This document shows, in pieces, positions 31,957-41,067 of a stretch of DNA of 64,000 nt. Source of the stretch: Nonomuraea glycinis. GTDB taxonomy: Bacteria; Actinomycetota; Actinomycetes; Streptosporangiales; Streptosporangiaceae. The stretch is from the NCBI RefSeq assembly GCF_014646515.1, contig NZ_BMNK01000020.1:62001-126000 (forward strand), given 5' to 3'. Within the stretch, counting starts at the first letter, position 1; each line of letters begins with the position of its first letter. A model generated the notes under the pieces. It ran no database searches. It was not told the origin of the DNA and saw only the letters and a program-made list of their open reading frames with translations. The translations under genes and the position numbers were made by a program.

Positions 31957-33315
31957 ATGGCCTTTGGATGGACCAAACACGGCGACGGCAAACACCTGGC
32001 CCCCGGCGAGGTCGTACGGCCTGATGAGCGGTTGAGCTGGCCCCGGATGGTGGGGTTCGGGGCTCAGCATGTGGTGGCGATGTTCGGGGCGACGTTCGTC
32101 TTCCCGCTGGTGATGGGGCTCGACCCCAATGTCGCGATCATGATGTCGGGGGTCGCGACGATCCTGTTCCTGCTGATCGTCAAGGGGAAGGTGCCCAGCT
32201 ACCTGGGCACCAGCGCGTCCTTCGTGGGCGGTGTGCTGGCCATCAGGGCGCTGTTCGGCGGCGACACGGCCGGCGCGGACGCGATCGTGACCGGGGCGAT
32301 CCTGGTCGTCGGGTTCGTGCTGGCGCTGGTCGGCCTGGCGGTGCACTTCCTGGGCGCGGACGTGATCAACCGGATCTTCCCGCCGGTGGTGACCGGCGCG
32401 GTGGTCATGCTCATCGGGTTCGGCCTGGCGTACGTGGTGGCGGACGTCTACTGGCCGCAGGACCAGTGGATGGCGCTGGTCACGATGCTGGTGACGTTCG
32501 TGCTCGTGGTGGCGTTCAAGGGGTTCGTCGGCCGGATCGGCATCCTCATCGGGCTGGCGGTCGGGTTCGTGCTCTCCTGGGGCGCCGACCGGCTCTTCGG
32601 CATGGTGCCCGCCTACGACGACGGGGCCGTCCAGGTCGCGGCGCACTTCCGGGTGGACCTCAGCAAGGTCGAGTCCGCCCCGTGGTTCGGCTGGCCCGAC
32701 ACGCACTGGCCGGACTTCGAGTTCTCGGCGGTGCTGCTCGTGCTGCCCGCCGTCATCGCGCTGGTCGCCGAGAACATCGGCCACGTCAAGGCCGTCGGCG
32801 AGATGACCGGGACCGACGTCGACCCCTACGTAGGCCGCGCCGTCGCCGCCGACGGCATCGCCACCGTGGTGACCAGCGCGGTCGGCGGCTCGCCCACCAC
32901 CACCTACGCCGAGAACATCGGCGTCATGGCCGCCACCAAGGTCTACTCCACGGCCGCCTACTACATCGCGGGCGTCATCGCGATCGGGTTCGGGCTGATC
33001 CCCAAGTTCGGCGCGCTGGTGTCGGCCACGCCGTCCGGCGTGCTGGGCGGCGTCACGGTCATCCTGTACGGCATGATCGGGCTGCTCGGTGCGAAGATCT
33101 GGATCGAGAACCGGGTGGATTTCGCCGATCCGGTCAACATGGTCCCGATCGGTGCGGGCATCATCCTGGCGATCGGACCGGTGAAGCACTTGATCAGTGA
33201 CGACTTCAGGCTGGAGGGCATCGCGCTGGGCACCATCGTGGTGGTCGGCGGGTGGCACCTGCTGCGCGTGATCGCGAGGCGGACCCCCGAGGCGATCAGG
33301 AGTGACGCCGGGTGA
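31957..33315 (+). CDS. NCS2 uracil/xanthine permease
   Basis: About 452 residues with 14 membrane segments of the nucleobase-ascorbate transporter (NCS2, UraA/PbuX) fold. Family motifs include AMFGATFVFPLVMGLDPNVA near helix 1-2, the KGKVPSYLGTSASF loop, and the signature VAENIGHVKAVGEMTG followed by GSPTTTYAENIG, which line the substrate site. The substrate is a purine or uracil; context with the molybdenum hydroxylase favours a purine such as xanthine. ATG 31957 is preceded by AAGAGGGG. Its stop overlaps the next gene by four bases (GTGA), placing it in the hydroxylase operon. Confidence 0.93.
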   Translation: MAFGWTKHGDGKHLAPGEVVRPDERLSWPRMVGFGAQHVVAMFGATFVFPLVMGLDPNVAIMMSGVATILFLLIVKGKVPSYLGTSASFVGGVLAIRALFGGDTAGADAIVTGAILVVGFVLALVGLAVHFLGADVINRIFPPVVTGAVVMLIGFGLAYVVADVYWPQDQWMALVTMLVTFVLVVAFKGFVGRIGILIGLAVGFVLSWGADRLFGMVPAYDDGAVQVAAHFRVDLSKVESAPWFGWPDTHWPDFEFSAVLLVLPAVIALVAENIGHVKAVGEMTGTDVDPYVGRAVAADGIATVVTSAVGGSPTTTYAENIGVMAATKVYSTAAYYIAGVIAIGFGLIPKFGALVSATPSGVLGGVTVILYGMIGLLGAKIWIENRVDFADPVNMVPIGAGIILAIGPVKHLISDDFRLEGIALGTIVVVGGWHLLRVIARRTPEAIRSDAG

Positions 33316-34313
33316 AGCCGCCGCCGTTCGAGTACCACGGCCCCCGCGACCTCGGGGAGGCCCTGGAGACACTGGCCGCCGTCGGGGCGCACGGCAAGGT
33401 GCTCGCCGGTGGGCAGAGCCTGATCCCGATGCTCAACATGCGGCTGGCGGCGCCCGCGCACCTGGTCGACATCAACCGGCTGGCGGCTCTCGCCGTGGTG
33501 CGGGAGACGCCGGCGGGTGTCACCGTGGGCGCGCTGGCCCGGCACTCGGAGGTGGCGCGGTGTGGCGCGCATCCGCTGCTCGCCCAGGCGCTGCGGCTGG
33601 TCGCCCACCCGGTGATCCGCAACCGGGGCACGGTCGTGGGCAGTCTCGTGCACGCCGACCCGGCCGCCGAGCTGCCGGCGGTGCTCGCCGTACTGGATGG
33701 TTCGGTACGGCTGGCGAGCGTGGGCGGGGACGGCGTGCCGACGGACAGCGTACGAAGGGACGGCGTGCAAAAGGACGGCGTGCCGAGGGGCGGCGTACGA
33801 AGGGACGGCGTGCAAAGAGACGGCGTGCCGAGGGACGGCGGCGGCGGGGTGGTGGCGTTGCCGGCGGGGACGGCGGTGCGGGACGTGCCGGCCCGCGAGT
33901 TCTTCACCGGGCCGATGGAGTCGGCGGCGCGGCCCGGCGAGCTGGCCGTGTCCGCACACTTCCCGGCGCTGGGCGCGCGGACCGGGACGGCGTTCCGTGA
34001 GGTGGCCCGGCGGCACGGCGACTACGCGCTGGCCGGCGTCTGCGCCGTGGTGCGGCTGGATGAGGACCTGCACATCGACGCCGCCCGGGTGGCGTGCATC
34101 GGCGTCGGGCCGGTGCCGGTCGTGGTGGACGTGAGCGGCGTGTGCGAGCGGCGGCCGGCCGTGAGCGTCGACTGGCCGGCGGTGGCCGCGGCGGTGCGCG
34201 AGCGGACCGACCCGGAGGGCGACGTGCACGCCTCGCCCGTCTACCGCCTGCACCTGGTGGGTGTGCTGGCCGAGCAGGCGTTGCGGGAAGCGGCGAGAGA
34301 GGCGGCGGCATGA
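33312..34313 (+). CDS. Molybdenum hydroxylase FAD subunit (CoxM/XdhB-like)
   Basis: A 333-residue FAD-binding medium subunit. The FAD motifs are LAGGQSLIPMLNMRLAAP (about 31-48) and NRGTVVGSLVHADPAAELP (about 105-123), followed by the CO_deh_flav_C domain. At residues 140-179 an unusual run of eight five-residue repeats (DGVPR/RR/QK types) interrupts the loop between LDGSVRLAS and VPAREFFTGP, where relatives have only a few residues. The subunit passes electrons from the 2Fe-2S subunit to the terminal acceptor. It overlaps the next gene by four bases. Confidence 0.92.
   Translation: MKPPPFEYHGPRDLGEALETLAAVGAHGKVLAGGQSLIPMLNMRLAAPAHLVDINRLAALAVVRETPAGVTVGALARHSEVARCGAHPLLAQALRLVAHPVIRNRGTVVGSLVHADPAAELPAVLAVLDGSVRLASVGGDGVPTDSVRRDGVQKDGVPRGGVRRDGVQRDGVPRDGGGGVVALPAGTAVRDVPAREFFTGPMESAARPGELAVSAHFPALGARTGTAFREVARRHGDYALAGVCAVVRLDEDLHIDAARVACIGVGPVPVVVDVSGVCERRPAVSVDWPAVAAAVRERTDPEGDVHASPVYRLHLVGVLAEQALREAAREAAA
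33729..33840. repeat. 15-bp in-frame tandem repeat (about 7.5 copies)
   Basis: Units starting at 33729, 33744, 33759, 33774, 33789, 33804, 33819 and 33834 share the core GACGGCGT and cycle with a 45-base higher-order period. They encode five-residue repeats inside the FAD subunit, replacing a short surface loop. Confidence 0.92.
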
Positions 34314-34792
34314 CGGCCGAGCACGAGATCACCCTGACGGTGAACGGCACCGCCCGCCGGGTCACCGTGCCGGGCCGCAGGCTGCTGTCCGACTGCCTGC
34401 GCCACGACGTAGGCCTGACCGGCACCCACGTGGGCTGCGAGCACGGCGTGTGCGGCTGCTGCACGGTGCTGCTCGACGGGCAGCCGGTGCGCTCGTGCCT
34501 GACGTTCGCGGTGACCGTGGACGGGCGCGAGATCACCACCGTGGAGGGGCTGGCCGGGCCGGAGGGGCTCTCGCCCGTGCAGCGGGCCTTCGCCGAGTGC
34601 CACGCGCTGCAGTGCGGCTTCTGCACCCCGGGCTTCCTGTGCACGGTGACCGCGCTGCTGCGGGAGAACCCGGCGCCCACGGACGAGGAGGTGCTGGAGG
34701 GCATCTCCGGCAACCTGTGCCGCTGCACCGGCTACCAGAACATCGCGAAGGCCGTCCATCGGGCGGCCGAGCTGCTCGCCGAAGAGGCGTGA
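34310..34792 (+). CDS. Molybdenum hydroxylase 2Fe-2S subunit (CoxS/XdhC-like)
   Basis: A 160-residue small subunit with both clusters. The plant-ferredoxin-like N-terminal cluster has GCEHGVCGCCTVLLDG. The C-terminal helical cluster has QCGFCTPGF and NLCRCTGYQNI. It carries electrons from the molybdopterin subunit to FAD. The start ATG overlaps the FAD-subunit stop (ATGA), and the large subunit begins 20 bases after its stop with AGGAGG between. All cluster cysteines are present. Confidence 0.96.
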   Translation: MTAEHEITLTVNGTARRVTVPGRRLLSDCLRHDVGLTGTHVGCEHGVCGCCTVLLDGQPVRSCLTFAVTVDGREITTVEGLAGPEGLSPVQRAFAECHALQCGFCTPGFLCTVTALLRENPAPTDEEVLEGISGNLCRCTGYQNIAKAVHRAAELLAEEA

Positions 34793-34811
34793 CCACCAGG
34801 AGGCGAGGCCC

Positions 34812-37163
34812 GTGACCACCAAGCTGTTCGGGGAGCCGGTACAACGCCGCGAGGACCCCCGGCTGCTCGCCGGGCACGGCCGCTACCTGGACGACCTGGG
34901 CTCCGGCGCGCTCGCGGTCGCGTTCGTACGCTCGCCGCACGCGCACGCCCGCATCCGGGACATCGACGTGGCACCGGCGCTGGACGTGGACGGGCTGGTG
35001 GCCATCTACACCTGGGAGGACCTGCCGGAGCGGGTCGGCCGCCCGCTGCCGCTGCTGATCCCGCATCCGGCCCTCACCCACGGGCGCACCGCCTATCCGC
35101 TGGCCAGGGACGTGGTCAGGCATGTGGGCGAGCCCGTCGTCATGGTGGTGGCCACCGACCGCTATCTCGCCGAGGACGTCTGCGCGCTGATCGAGGTGGA
35201 CTACGAGCCGCTCAAGGCGGTCGTCGGGCTGGAGGAGGCGGCGCACGGGGCCGCGCTGGTGCACGACGACGTGCCCGGGAACGTGGGGGCGCACCTGGTC
35301 CAGGAGGTCCTGTCGGCGGCCGGGCGCGGCGCGGCGGAGGCCATCGAGGCCGCCCCGCACACGCTGGCCTTCCGGCTGGACATCGAGCGCAGCGCCAGCA
35401 CGCCGCTCGAAGGCCGTGGCGTCTACGCCCGCTGGGACGGCACCGACCTGCGCGTCTACTCCAGCACCCAGACCTCCACCAGCGTCCGCATGGCCATCGC
35501 CGCCGCGCTCGGCCTGCCGCTGCCGCACGTCGAGGTGATCGCCCCCGACGTGGGCGGCGGGTTCGGCGTGAAGATCGTGCACCCGTGGCCGGAGGAGATC
35601 CTGGTGCCGTGGGCGGCCATGCTGCTCGGCCGGGAGCTGAAGTGGACCGAGGACCGGCGCGAGCACTTCATCGCCGCCGCGCACGAGCGCGGCCAGGTGC
35701 AGCACGTGCGGGTGGGCTTCGACGACGACGGGCGGGTGCTCGGGCTGGACGTGACGATCCTGCACGACCACGGCGCCTACACGCCGTACGGGATCATCGT
35801 GCCGATCATCACCGCCACCCAGCTGCTCGGTCCCTACCGGATCGGGGCGTACCGGGTGGAGTTCAGCGCCGTCTACACCAACACCGTGCAGGTCACGCCC
35901 TACCGGGGCGCGGGACGGCCGCAGGGCGTGTTCTGCATGGAGCGGACCATGGACAAGATCGCGCGCTATCTGGGCAAGGACCGCACCCAGGTGCGGGAGG
36001 TCAACTTCATCCAGCCGGACGAGTTCCCGTACGACCAGGGGATGATCTTCCAGGACGGGCGGCCGCTCATCTACGACAGCGGCGACTACCCGCGGATGCT
36101 GCGCATGGTGAAGGAGCTCATCGGCTGGGACGACTTCCGGCCCGCGCCCGGCCGGGGCATCGGCATCGGCTGCTACGTCGAGGGGACCGGTGTCGGGCCG
36201 TACGAGGGCGGGCATGTGCAGATCACCTCCGACGGGCGGGTGCACGTCTCGACCGGGCTCACCTCGCAGGGGCAGGGACACGAGACCGTGTTCGCGCAGA
36301 TCGCCGCCGACCGGCTCGGCGTGCCGATCGAAAGGGTCTCGGTCGTCACCGGCGACACCCGCCGCTTCGGCTACGCGGTGGGCACCTTCGCCTCCCGCGC
36401 GGCCGTGATGAGCGGCAACGCGATCGCGCTGGCCTGCGCCAAGGTGCGGGAGAAGGCGCTGCGCATCGCCGGGGACGCGCTCGAGGCCGACCCGGCTGAC
36501 CTGACCATCAGCGAAGGGCTGGTGCACGTGGCGGGCTCGCCGTCCGCCTCGATCCCGCTGTCCACGGTCGCGGTGCTGGCCAACCCGCTGCGCTACGCCT
36601 TCGACGAGGAGACGGCCAAGGCCACCCAGTTCGCCGGGACGGCCTCGCCGGACCGGCCGCCGGTCGCCGAGGGGGAGGAGCCGGGGCTGGAAGGGCGCGG
36701 CTACTACTCGCCGATCAGGTCCACCTTCGCCGCCGGCATGCACGCGGCCATCGTGGAGACCGACCCGCTGACCGCCGAGATCAAGGTGGTGCGTTACGTC
36801 GTCGTGCACGACTGCGGCAAGCTGATCAACCCGATGATCGTGGAGGGGCAGATTCACGGGGGAGTGGCGCAGGGCATCGGCGGCGCCCTGTACGAGCGGA
36901 TGGCGTACGACGCGGACGGGCAGTTGCAGAACGCCTCCTTCATGGACTTCCTCATGCCGTACGCCACCGAGGTCCCGCGCATCGAGACCGGCCACCTGGA
37001 GACGCCGTCCCCGCTGAACCCGCTGGGCATCAAGGGTGCGGGCGAGGCCGGGGTGATCCCCGTCTCGGCGGTGATCGCCTCGGCCCTGGAGGACGCCGAG
37101 GGCATCGAGATCGACCGGATGCCGATCTCCCCGTCGGAGCTGTTCGACCTCCGTGGTGGATGA
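34812..37163 (+). CDS. Molybdenum hydroxylase large subunit (xanthine dehydrogenase/CoxL family)
   Basis: A 783-residue molybdopterin-cytosine-dinucleotide-type subunit. Hallmarks are RREDPRLLAGHGRYLDD at the N-terminus, VGGGFGVKI (about 250), PYRGAGRPQGVF (about 365) and the C-terminal IKGAGEAGVIPV with the catalytic glutamate. The CO-dehydrogenase loop AYRCSFR is absent, so it is not a form I CO dehydrogenase. Xanthine or another N-heterocycle/aldehyde is likely; the operon with an NCS2 permease and the nearby PucR system favour a purine. The start is a GTG after AGGAGG. Confidence 0.92.
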   Translation: MTTKLFGEPVQRREDPRLLAGHGRYLDDLGSGALAVAFVRSPHAHARIRDIDVAPALDVDGLVAIYTWEDLPERVGRPLPLLIPHPALTHGRTAYPLARDVVRHVGEPVVMVVATDRYLAEDVCALIEVDYEPLKAVVGLEEAAHGAALVHDDVPGNVGAHLVQEVLSAAGRGAAEAIEAAPHTLAFRLDIERSASTPLEGRGVYARWDGTDLRVYSSTQTSTSVRMAIAAALGLPLPHVEVIAPDVGGGFGVKIVHPWPEEILVPWAAMLLGRELKWTEDRREHFIAAAHERGQVQHVRVGFDDDGRVLGLDVTILHDHGAYTPYGIIVPIITATQLLGPYRIGAYRVEFSAVYTNTVQVTPYRGAGRPQGVFCMERTMDKIARYLGKDRTQVREVNFIQPDEFPYDQGMIFQDGRPLIYDSGDYPRMLRMVKELIGWDDFRPAPGRGIGIGCYVEGTGVGPYEGGHVQITSDGRVHVSTGLTSQGQGHETVFAQIAADRLGVPIERVSVVTGDTRRFGYAVGTFASRAAVMSGNAIALACAKVREKALRIAGDALEADPADLTISEGLVHVAGSPSASIPLSTVAVLANPLRYAFDEETAKATQFAGTASPDRPPVAEGEEPGLEGRGYYSPIRSTFAAGMHAAIVETDPLTAEIKVVRYVVVHDCGKLINPMIVEGQIHGGVAQGIGGALYERMAYDADGQLQNASFMDFLMPYATEVPRIETGHLETPSPLNPLGIKGAGEAGVIPVSAVIASALEDAEGIEIDRMPISPSELFDLRGG

Positions 37164-37172
37164 TCTCGGTCC

Positions 37173-38207
37173 ATGGACACCGAACTACGGGCGCCGGGCG
37201 CGGGCCTGACCTCGATGCCGGGCACGGCGAGCGAGCTGGCCCGGACCCGCCTGATCGACCTGGCCTGGAACGAGCTCACCGAGCTGCCCGGCTGGGTGGC
37301 GCGGCTGCCGTCGCTGGAGGAGCTCAGGCTCGACGGCAACCGCCTGCGCGCGCTGCCCGACCTCTCCGGCCTCGACGCGCTGCGGGCGCTGCACCTGGAC
37401 GGCAACGACCTGACGGCCTTCCCGTCCTGCCCGCCGCACCTGGAAACGCTCTTCCTGTACGGCAACGCCGTCCGGGCGCTGCCCGACGGGCTCCCGCACT
37501 CGCTGCGGCACCTGTCGGCCGGCCGCAACGGGCTGACCGAGGTGCCCGGCGGGTTGTGGAAGCTGACCGGTCTACGATCGCTCAACCTCGCCGAGAACGC
37601 CCTGACCGAGGTGCCCGCCGCCATCGGCGGGCTCGGCGCGCTGCGCATGCTCGACCTGGGCCACAACCGGCTCACCGCGCTCCCGCCCGAGCTGGCGGAC
37701 CTGCCCCTCACCGACTATCTGTACGCCAGTGACAACGGCCTCACCGAGGTCCCCGAGGCGCTCGGCAGGCTGGACCGGCTCGCCTATCTCAACCTGACCG
37801 ACAACCGCCTCACCCGGCTGCCCGCGAGCCTGGGCCGGATGGCGTCTCTGATGGAGCTGCGGCTCTACAACAACCGGCTGACGGCGCTGCCCGACTCCAT
37901 CGGCGCGCTGGGCCGCCTGCGCGAGCTGCACCTGCGGGGCAACCGGCTGACGGAGCTGCCCGGCTCGATGGCGGCCCTGGGCGAGCTGCGAGTGCTGGAT
38001 CTGCGCGACAACCTGCTGAGCTCACTGCCGGGCTGGCTGGCGCGGCTGCCCCGGCTCAGCCACCTGGACCTGCGCAACAACCGCCTGCGTGAGTTGCCGG
38101 CCGAGCTGCCCGCGCTGGACCGGCTCGACCTGCGCTGGAACAAGCTCGACGGCGACCCTCCGGTGCTGCGCCGGCTGGCCGAACACGGTTGTGTCATTTT
38201 GCGCTGA
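37173..38207 (+). CDS. Leucine-rich-repeat protein
   Basis: A 344-residue protein built almost entirely of about 13 LRRs of 22-23 residues with the bacterial pattern LxxLxLxxNxLxxLPxx (for example LTALPDSIGALGRLRELHLR). No signal peptide, membrane helix or catalytic domain is visible, so it is a cytoplasmic binding scaffold of unknown partner. It begins 10 bases after the hydroxylase large subunit and may be on the same transcript. High internal DNA repetitiveness is expected for LRRs. Confidence 0.9.
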   Translation: MDTELRAPGAGLTSMPGTASELARTRLIDLAWNELTELPGWVARLPSLEELRLDGNRLRALPDLSGLDALRALHLDGNDLTAFPSCPPHLETLFLYGNAVRALPDGLPHSLRHLSAGRNGLTEVPGGLWKLTGLRSLNLAENALTEVPAAIGGLGALRMLDLGHNRLTALPPELADLPLTDYLYASDNGLTEVPEALGRLDRLAYLNLTDNRLTRLPASLGRMASLMELRLYNNRLTALPDSIGALGRLRELHLRGNRLTELPGSMAALGELRVLDLRDNLLSSLPGWLARLPRLSHLDLRNNRLRELPAELPALDRLDLRWNKLDGDPPVLRRLAEHGCVILR

Positions 38208-38239
38208 ACCGTGGCGGCGAAGCCTGCGTACCTCCGCAC

Positions 38240-38659
38240 ATGACGACTTATTCACGTCTGACCGCTTTCGCGCTGCTGGTCGGGCTCGTCGCTGCTTGTG
38301 CGCCGGGTGGCGACGAGAATGTCGCCGCAGGGAGCAACCAGGCTCCCGCGGTGCCTCTCACCGTGGAGGATCTCTCCTCCCAGGTGGGCTGCGAACCCCG
38401 GATGCAGGTCGACGCGAGCGACCTGCGTACCGGCTACTGCAAGACCGACGCGGGGGAGTTCTTCGTGAACACCTTCACCAGCGAGGAAGGGAAGAACGCC
38501 TGGATGGACCAGGCGCCCGAGTACAAGCCGCACCTGGTCGGCCCGCTGTGGACGGTGCTGGGCGACCTCAAGGTGCTCAAGCAGTTGCAGGGGCCGCTCA
38601 AGGGCGACCTGCACCTGAAGGACCACCGCGTCACCCCCACCCCGGCCGCCGCCGGCTGA
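38240..38659 (+). CDS. Small secreted lipoprotein
   Basis: A 139-residue protein with a type II signal peptide: basic start, hydrophobic core LTAFALLVGLVA and lipobox LVAAC, with the cysteine near residue 19. The mature part has two further cysteines (GCEPRMQ and GYCKTD, about 53 and 70), probably a disulfide. No domain is recognised. The downstream gap 38660-38787 holds nothing I recognise. Confidence 0.8.
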   Translation: MTTYSRLTAFALLVGLVAACAPGGDENVAAGSNQAPAVPLTVEDLSSQVGCEPRMQVDASDLRTGYCKTDAGEFFVNTFTSEEGKNAWMDQAPEYKPHLVGPLWTVLGDLKVLKQLQGPLKGDLHLKDHRVTPTPAAAG

Positions 38660-38787
38660 CCGCGGGCGGTTCACGGTCATTCGGTGCAAATGGGAGCACC
38701 GGTGAACGTCAACCGCCGGTGTCCGCCGGCCGCCGCGGCCCGGAGCAGCGTGGCCGCGGCGGCCAGGGCGCCACGAAGATCATGCCG

Positions 38788-39672
38788 TCACGAACGGACC
38801 GCCACCTGAACCCGCTTCCTGAACACCCAGTACGTCCACCCCTGATAGCCGAGCACGAACGGCAGCGCGATCAGCCCGATCCAGGTCAGCATGGTCAGCG
38901 TGTAGGGGCCGGAGGCCGCCTCGGCCAGCGTCAGGCCGGGCAGGGGCGCGCCCCTGAGCTGACTGAAGACCGCCACCGAGACCAGCACAATGGCCACGGT
39001 CATGGCGGTGAAAGCCCAGCCCTCCTTGCGCAGAAAGACCAGTACGGTGGCCGCCGCCAGCACGCCCATGGCGGCCAGCGCCGGCAGTGAGCCCATGCTC
39101 GACAGCGCCACCACGGCCACCGGGAGCACCACGACGCTCGCGGCCAGCGCGGCCGTCCTGGCGCGCCGCCGTACCGGACCCTCGGTGCGCAGTGCCAGGA
39201 ACACCGCGCCGTGCAGCAGGCACACCGCGAGCGTGAACGCGCCACCGAGCAGTGCCGCCTCGGCGCTGCCGAACAGCAGGTCAGCGAAGATCGTGCCCCA
39301 GACGAACGCGGGCAGCGCGCTGCCGATCACGATCCCCAGGTCGCACCAGGCGGGGTTGGCCACCTTGCCGCGCCACTCCAGGCCGACGCCGCGCACGATC
39401 AACCCGACCAGGACCAGCACGACGGGCAGGTAGAAGCCGCTGAACATGCCCGCGTACCAGGCCGGGAAGGCGGCGAACATGGCGCCCACGGCGGTGATCA
39501 GCCAGACCTCGTTGCCGTCCCAGACCGGGCCGATCGTCTCCAGGCTCTGCCGCTGCTCCTCGCCGTCCGCGCTGACGAACGGCGCCAGCAGCCCCACGCC
39601 GAAGTCGAAGCCCTCAAGGACGAAGTAACCGGTCCACAGGAAGGCGATGATGACGAACCACAGGTCGATCAT
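38788..39672 (-). CDS. cydB: Cytochrome bd oxidase subunit II
   Basis: A 294-residue CydB with eight hydrophobic helices. The N-terminus contains GYFVLEGFDFGVG and WDGNEVWLITA, the conserved first-helix motifs. It pairs with CydA to form the high-affinity quinol oxidase that works at low oxygen or under respiratory stress. It is a little shorter than the E. coli protein. The ATG at 39672 lies eight bases after GAGGTG within a 13-bp direct repeat that also contains the cydA stop. No cydC or cydD follows in the window. Confidence 0.95.
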   Translation of the reverse strand: MIDLWFVIIAFLWTGYFVLEGFDFGVGLLAPFVSADGEEQRQSLETIGPVWDGNEVWLITAVGAMFAAFPAWYAGMFSGFYLPVVLVLVGLIVRGVGLEWRGKVANPAWCDLGIVIGSALPAFVWGTIFADLLFGSAEAALLGGAFTLAVCLLHGAVFLALRTEGPVRRRARTAALAASVVVLPVAVVALSSMGSLPALAAMGVLAAATVLVFLRKEGWAFTAMTVAIVLVSVAVFSQLRGAPLPGLTLAEAASGPYTLTMLTWIGLIALPFVLGYQGWTYWVFRKRVQVAVRS

Positions 39673-39702
39673 TGTCTGCACCTCATGACTGTCTGCACCT
39701 CA
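39673..39702. repeat. Duplicated 13-bp segment at the cydA/cydB junction
   Basis: TGTCTGCACCTCA is repeated at 39673-39685 and 39690-39702 (17-base period). On the minus strand each copy reads TGAGGTGCAGACA: the first holds the cydA stop, and the second supplies the cydB ribosome-binding site (GAGGTG). Confidence 0.85.
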
Positions 39703-41043
39703 ATACATGAGCGACGGTTCGAGTTTCTCGGCCGCGCGGACGGGCTCGGGCTCGTCGAGGCCCTTGCGTACATGCCTGGTCAGCAGTACGGCCTCCGCCA
39801 CCGCGAGCGAGCCGTACAGCAGGGTGAAGATCGTCAATGAGATGGCCACCTCGGTCAGGCTCACCCCGGGGGAGACGCCGGCCGCGGTGAGCAGTTCGCC
39901 CGCCACCACCCAGGGCTGGCGGCCCATCTCGCTCAGCAGCCAGCCGGCGGTCACCGCGATCAGCGGCGCGGGCAGGGCCAGCACCAGCAGCCGGGACAGC
40001 CAGCGGGGCATCGGCCGGCGGCGCCGGGTCAGCCACAGGCCGAGCACCGACAGGCCCACCGTGGCCAGGCCGAACACGATCATGACGCGGAACGACCAGA
40101 ACGTGATCGCCTGGTTCGGCCGGTAGTCGCCGGGGCCGAACCGCTCCTCGAAGCGCGCCTGCAGGTCCTCGGTGCCCTGCACGGTGGCGTCGGGGTCGTT
40201 GGTGGACAGGAAGCTGAGCACCTTGGGGATCTCGATGCCGGGCGCCACCGTCAGCGCCGCGCCCGCCGTGTCGCGTTCGAGTCCCTCGGCGGAGGCCAGC
40301 TTCATCGGCTGCTGCTCGTACAGGAGTTTGGCGGACATGTCGCCGGTCCCGGCGACGACCACGCCCGCGATGGCGGTCATCACCAGCGCCGCCCGCGCGG
40401 CGCCGCGCCACATCTCGGCGTGCGTGCGCAGCAGCCAGTAGCCGCACACCGCCAGGATGAACCCGCCCGCCACCACGAACGCCGAGCCGATCACGTGCGG
40501 CACCTGGGCCAGGGCGGTCGAGTTGGTCAGCACCGCCCACAGGTCGGTCATCCGCGCCTTGCCGTCGACGACCTCGTAGCCGACCGGGTGCTTCATCCAC
40601 GCGTTGGCAGCCAGGATGAAGTAGGCGGACAGGTTCGAGCCGATCGCGGCGGCCCAGATGCACGCCAGGTGCACCCTCTTCGGCAGCCGGCCCCAGCCGA
40701 AGATCCACAGTCCGAGGAAGGTGGACTCCATGAAGAACGCCAGCAGCGCCTCCATGGCCAGCGGCGCGCCGAACACGTCACCCACGAACGTGGAGTACTC
40801 CGACCAGTTCATGCCGAACTGGAACTCCTGCACGATGCCGGTGACCACCCCCATCGCGAAGTTGATCAGGAAGAGCTTGCCGAAGAACTTCGTCAGCCGG
40901 AGGTAGTGCTCCTTCCCCGTACGGTGCCAAGCGGTCTGCAGTCCTGCCACGAAGACGCCCAGACCAATCGTCAACGGCACAAACAGGAAGTGATAAACGG
41001 TGGTCACCCCGAACTGCCACCGTGCAAGATCAAGCGCGTCCAT
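39700..41043 (-). CDS. cydA: Cytochrome bd oxidase subunit I
   Basis: A 447-residue CydA. The axial heme histidine is in TTVYHFLFVPL (about residue 18). Further marks are MGVVTGIVQEFQFGMNW, FMESTFLGLWIFGW, and GRQPWVVAGELLT near residue 345. The periplasmic Q-loop is short, as in most Gram-positives. It holds hemes b558, b595 and d and oxidises quinol. Three 13-bp palindromes lie 25-70 bases upstream of the start, predicting repression by a dimeric regulator. Transcribed with cydB. Confidence 0.96.
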   Translation of the reverse strand: MDALDLARWQFGVTTVYHFLFVPLTIGLGVFVAGLQTAWHRTGKEHYLRLTKFFGKLFLINFAMGVVTGIVQEFQFGMNWSEYSTFVGDVFGAPLAMEALLAFFMESTFLGLWIFGWGRLPKRVHLACIWAAAIGSNLSAYFILAANAWMKHPVGYEVVDGKARMTDLWAVLTNSTALAQVPHVIGSAFVVAGGFILAVCGYWLLRTHAEMWRGAARAALVMTAIAGVVVAGTGDMSAKLLYEQQPMKLASAEGLERDTAGAALTVAPGIEIPKVLSFLSTNDPDATVQGTEDLQARFEERFGPGDYRPNQAITFWSFRVMIVFGLATVGLSVLGLWLTRRRRPMPRWLSRLLVLALPAPLIAVTAGWLLSEMGRQPWVVAGELLTAAGVSPGVSLTEVAISLTIFTLLYGSLAVAEAVLLTRHVRKGLDEPEPVRAAEKLEPSLMY

Positions 41044-41067
41044 GTTCCCCTCACCGGACCGTGAGCT

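Noticed and set aside
34533..36995. An 820-codon open frame on the minus strand across the molybdenum hydroxylase large subunit
   Set aside because: It is an antisense shadow of high-GC coding sequence; the plus-strand frame has all cofactor motifs, and the antisense product is low-complexity His/Gly/Arg-rich sequence.
34812..37163. Form I CO dehydrogenase large subunit
   Set aside because: The AYRCSFR active-site loop is missing; PYRGAGRPQG is present instead.
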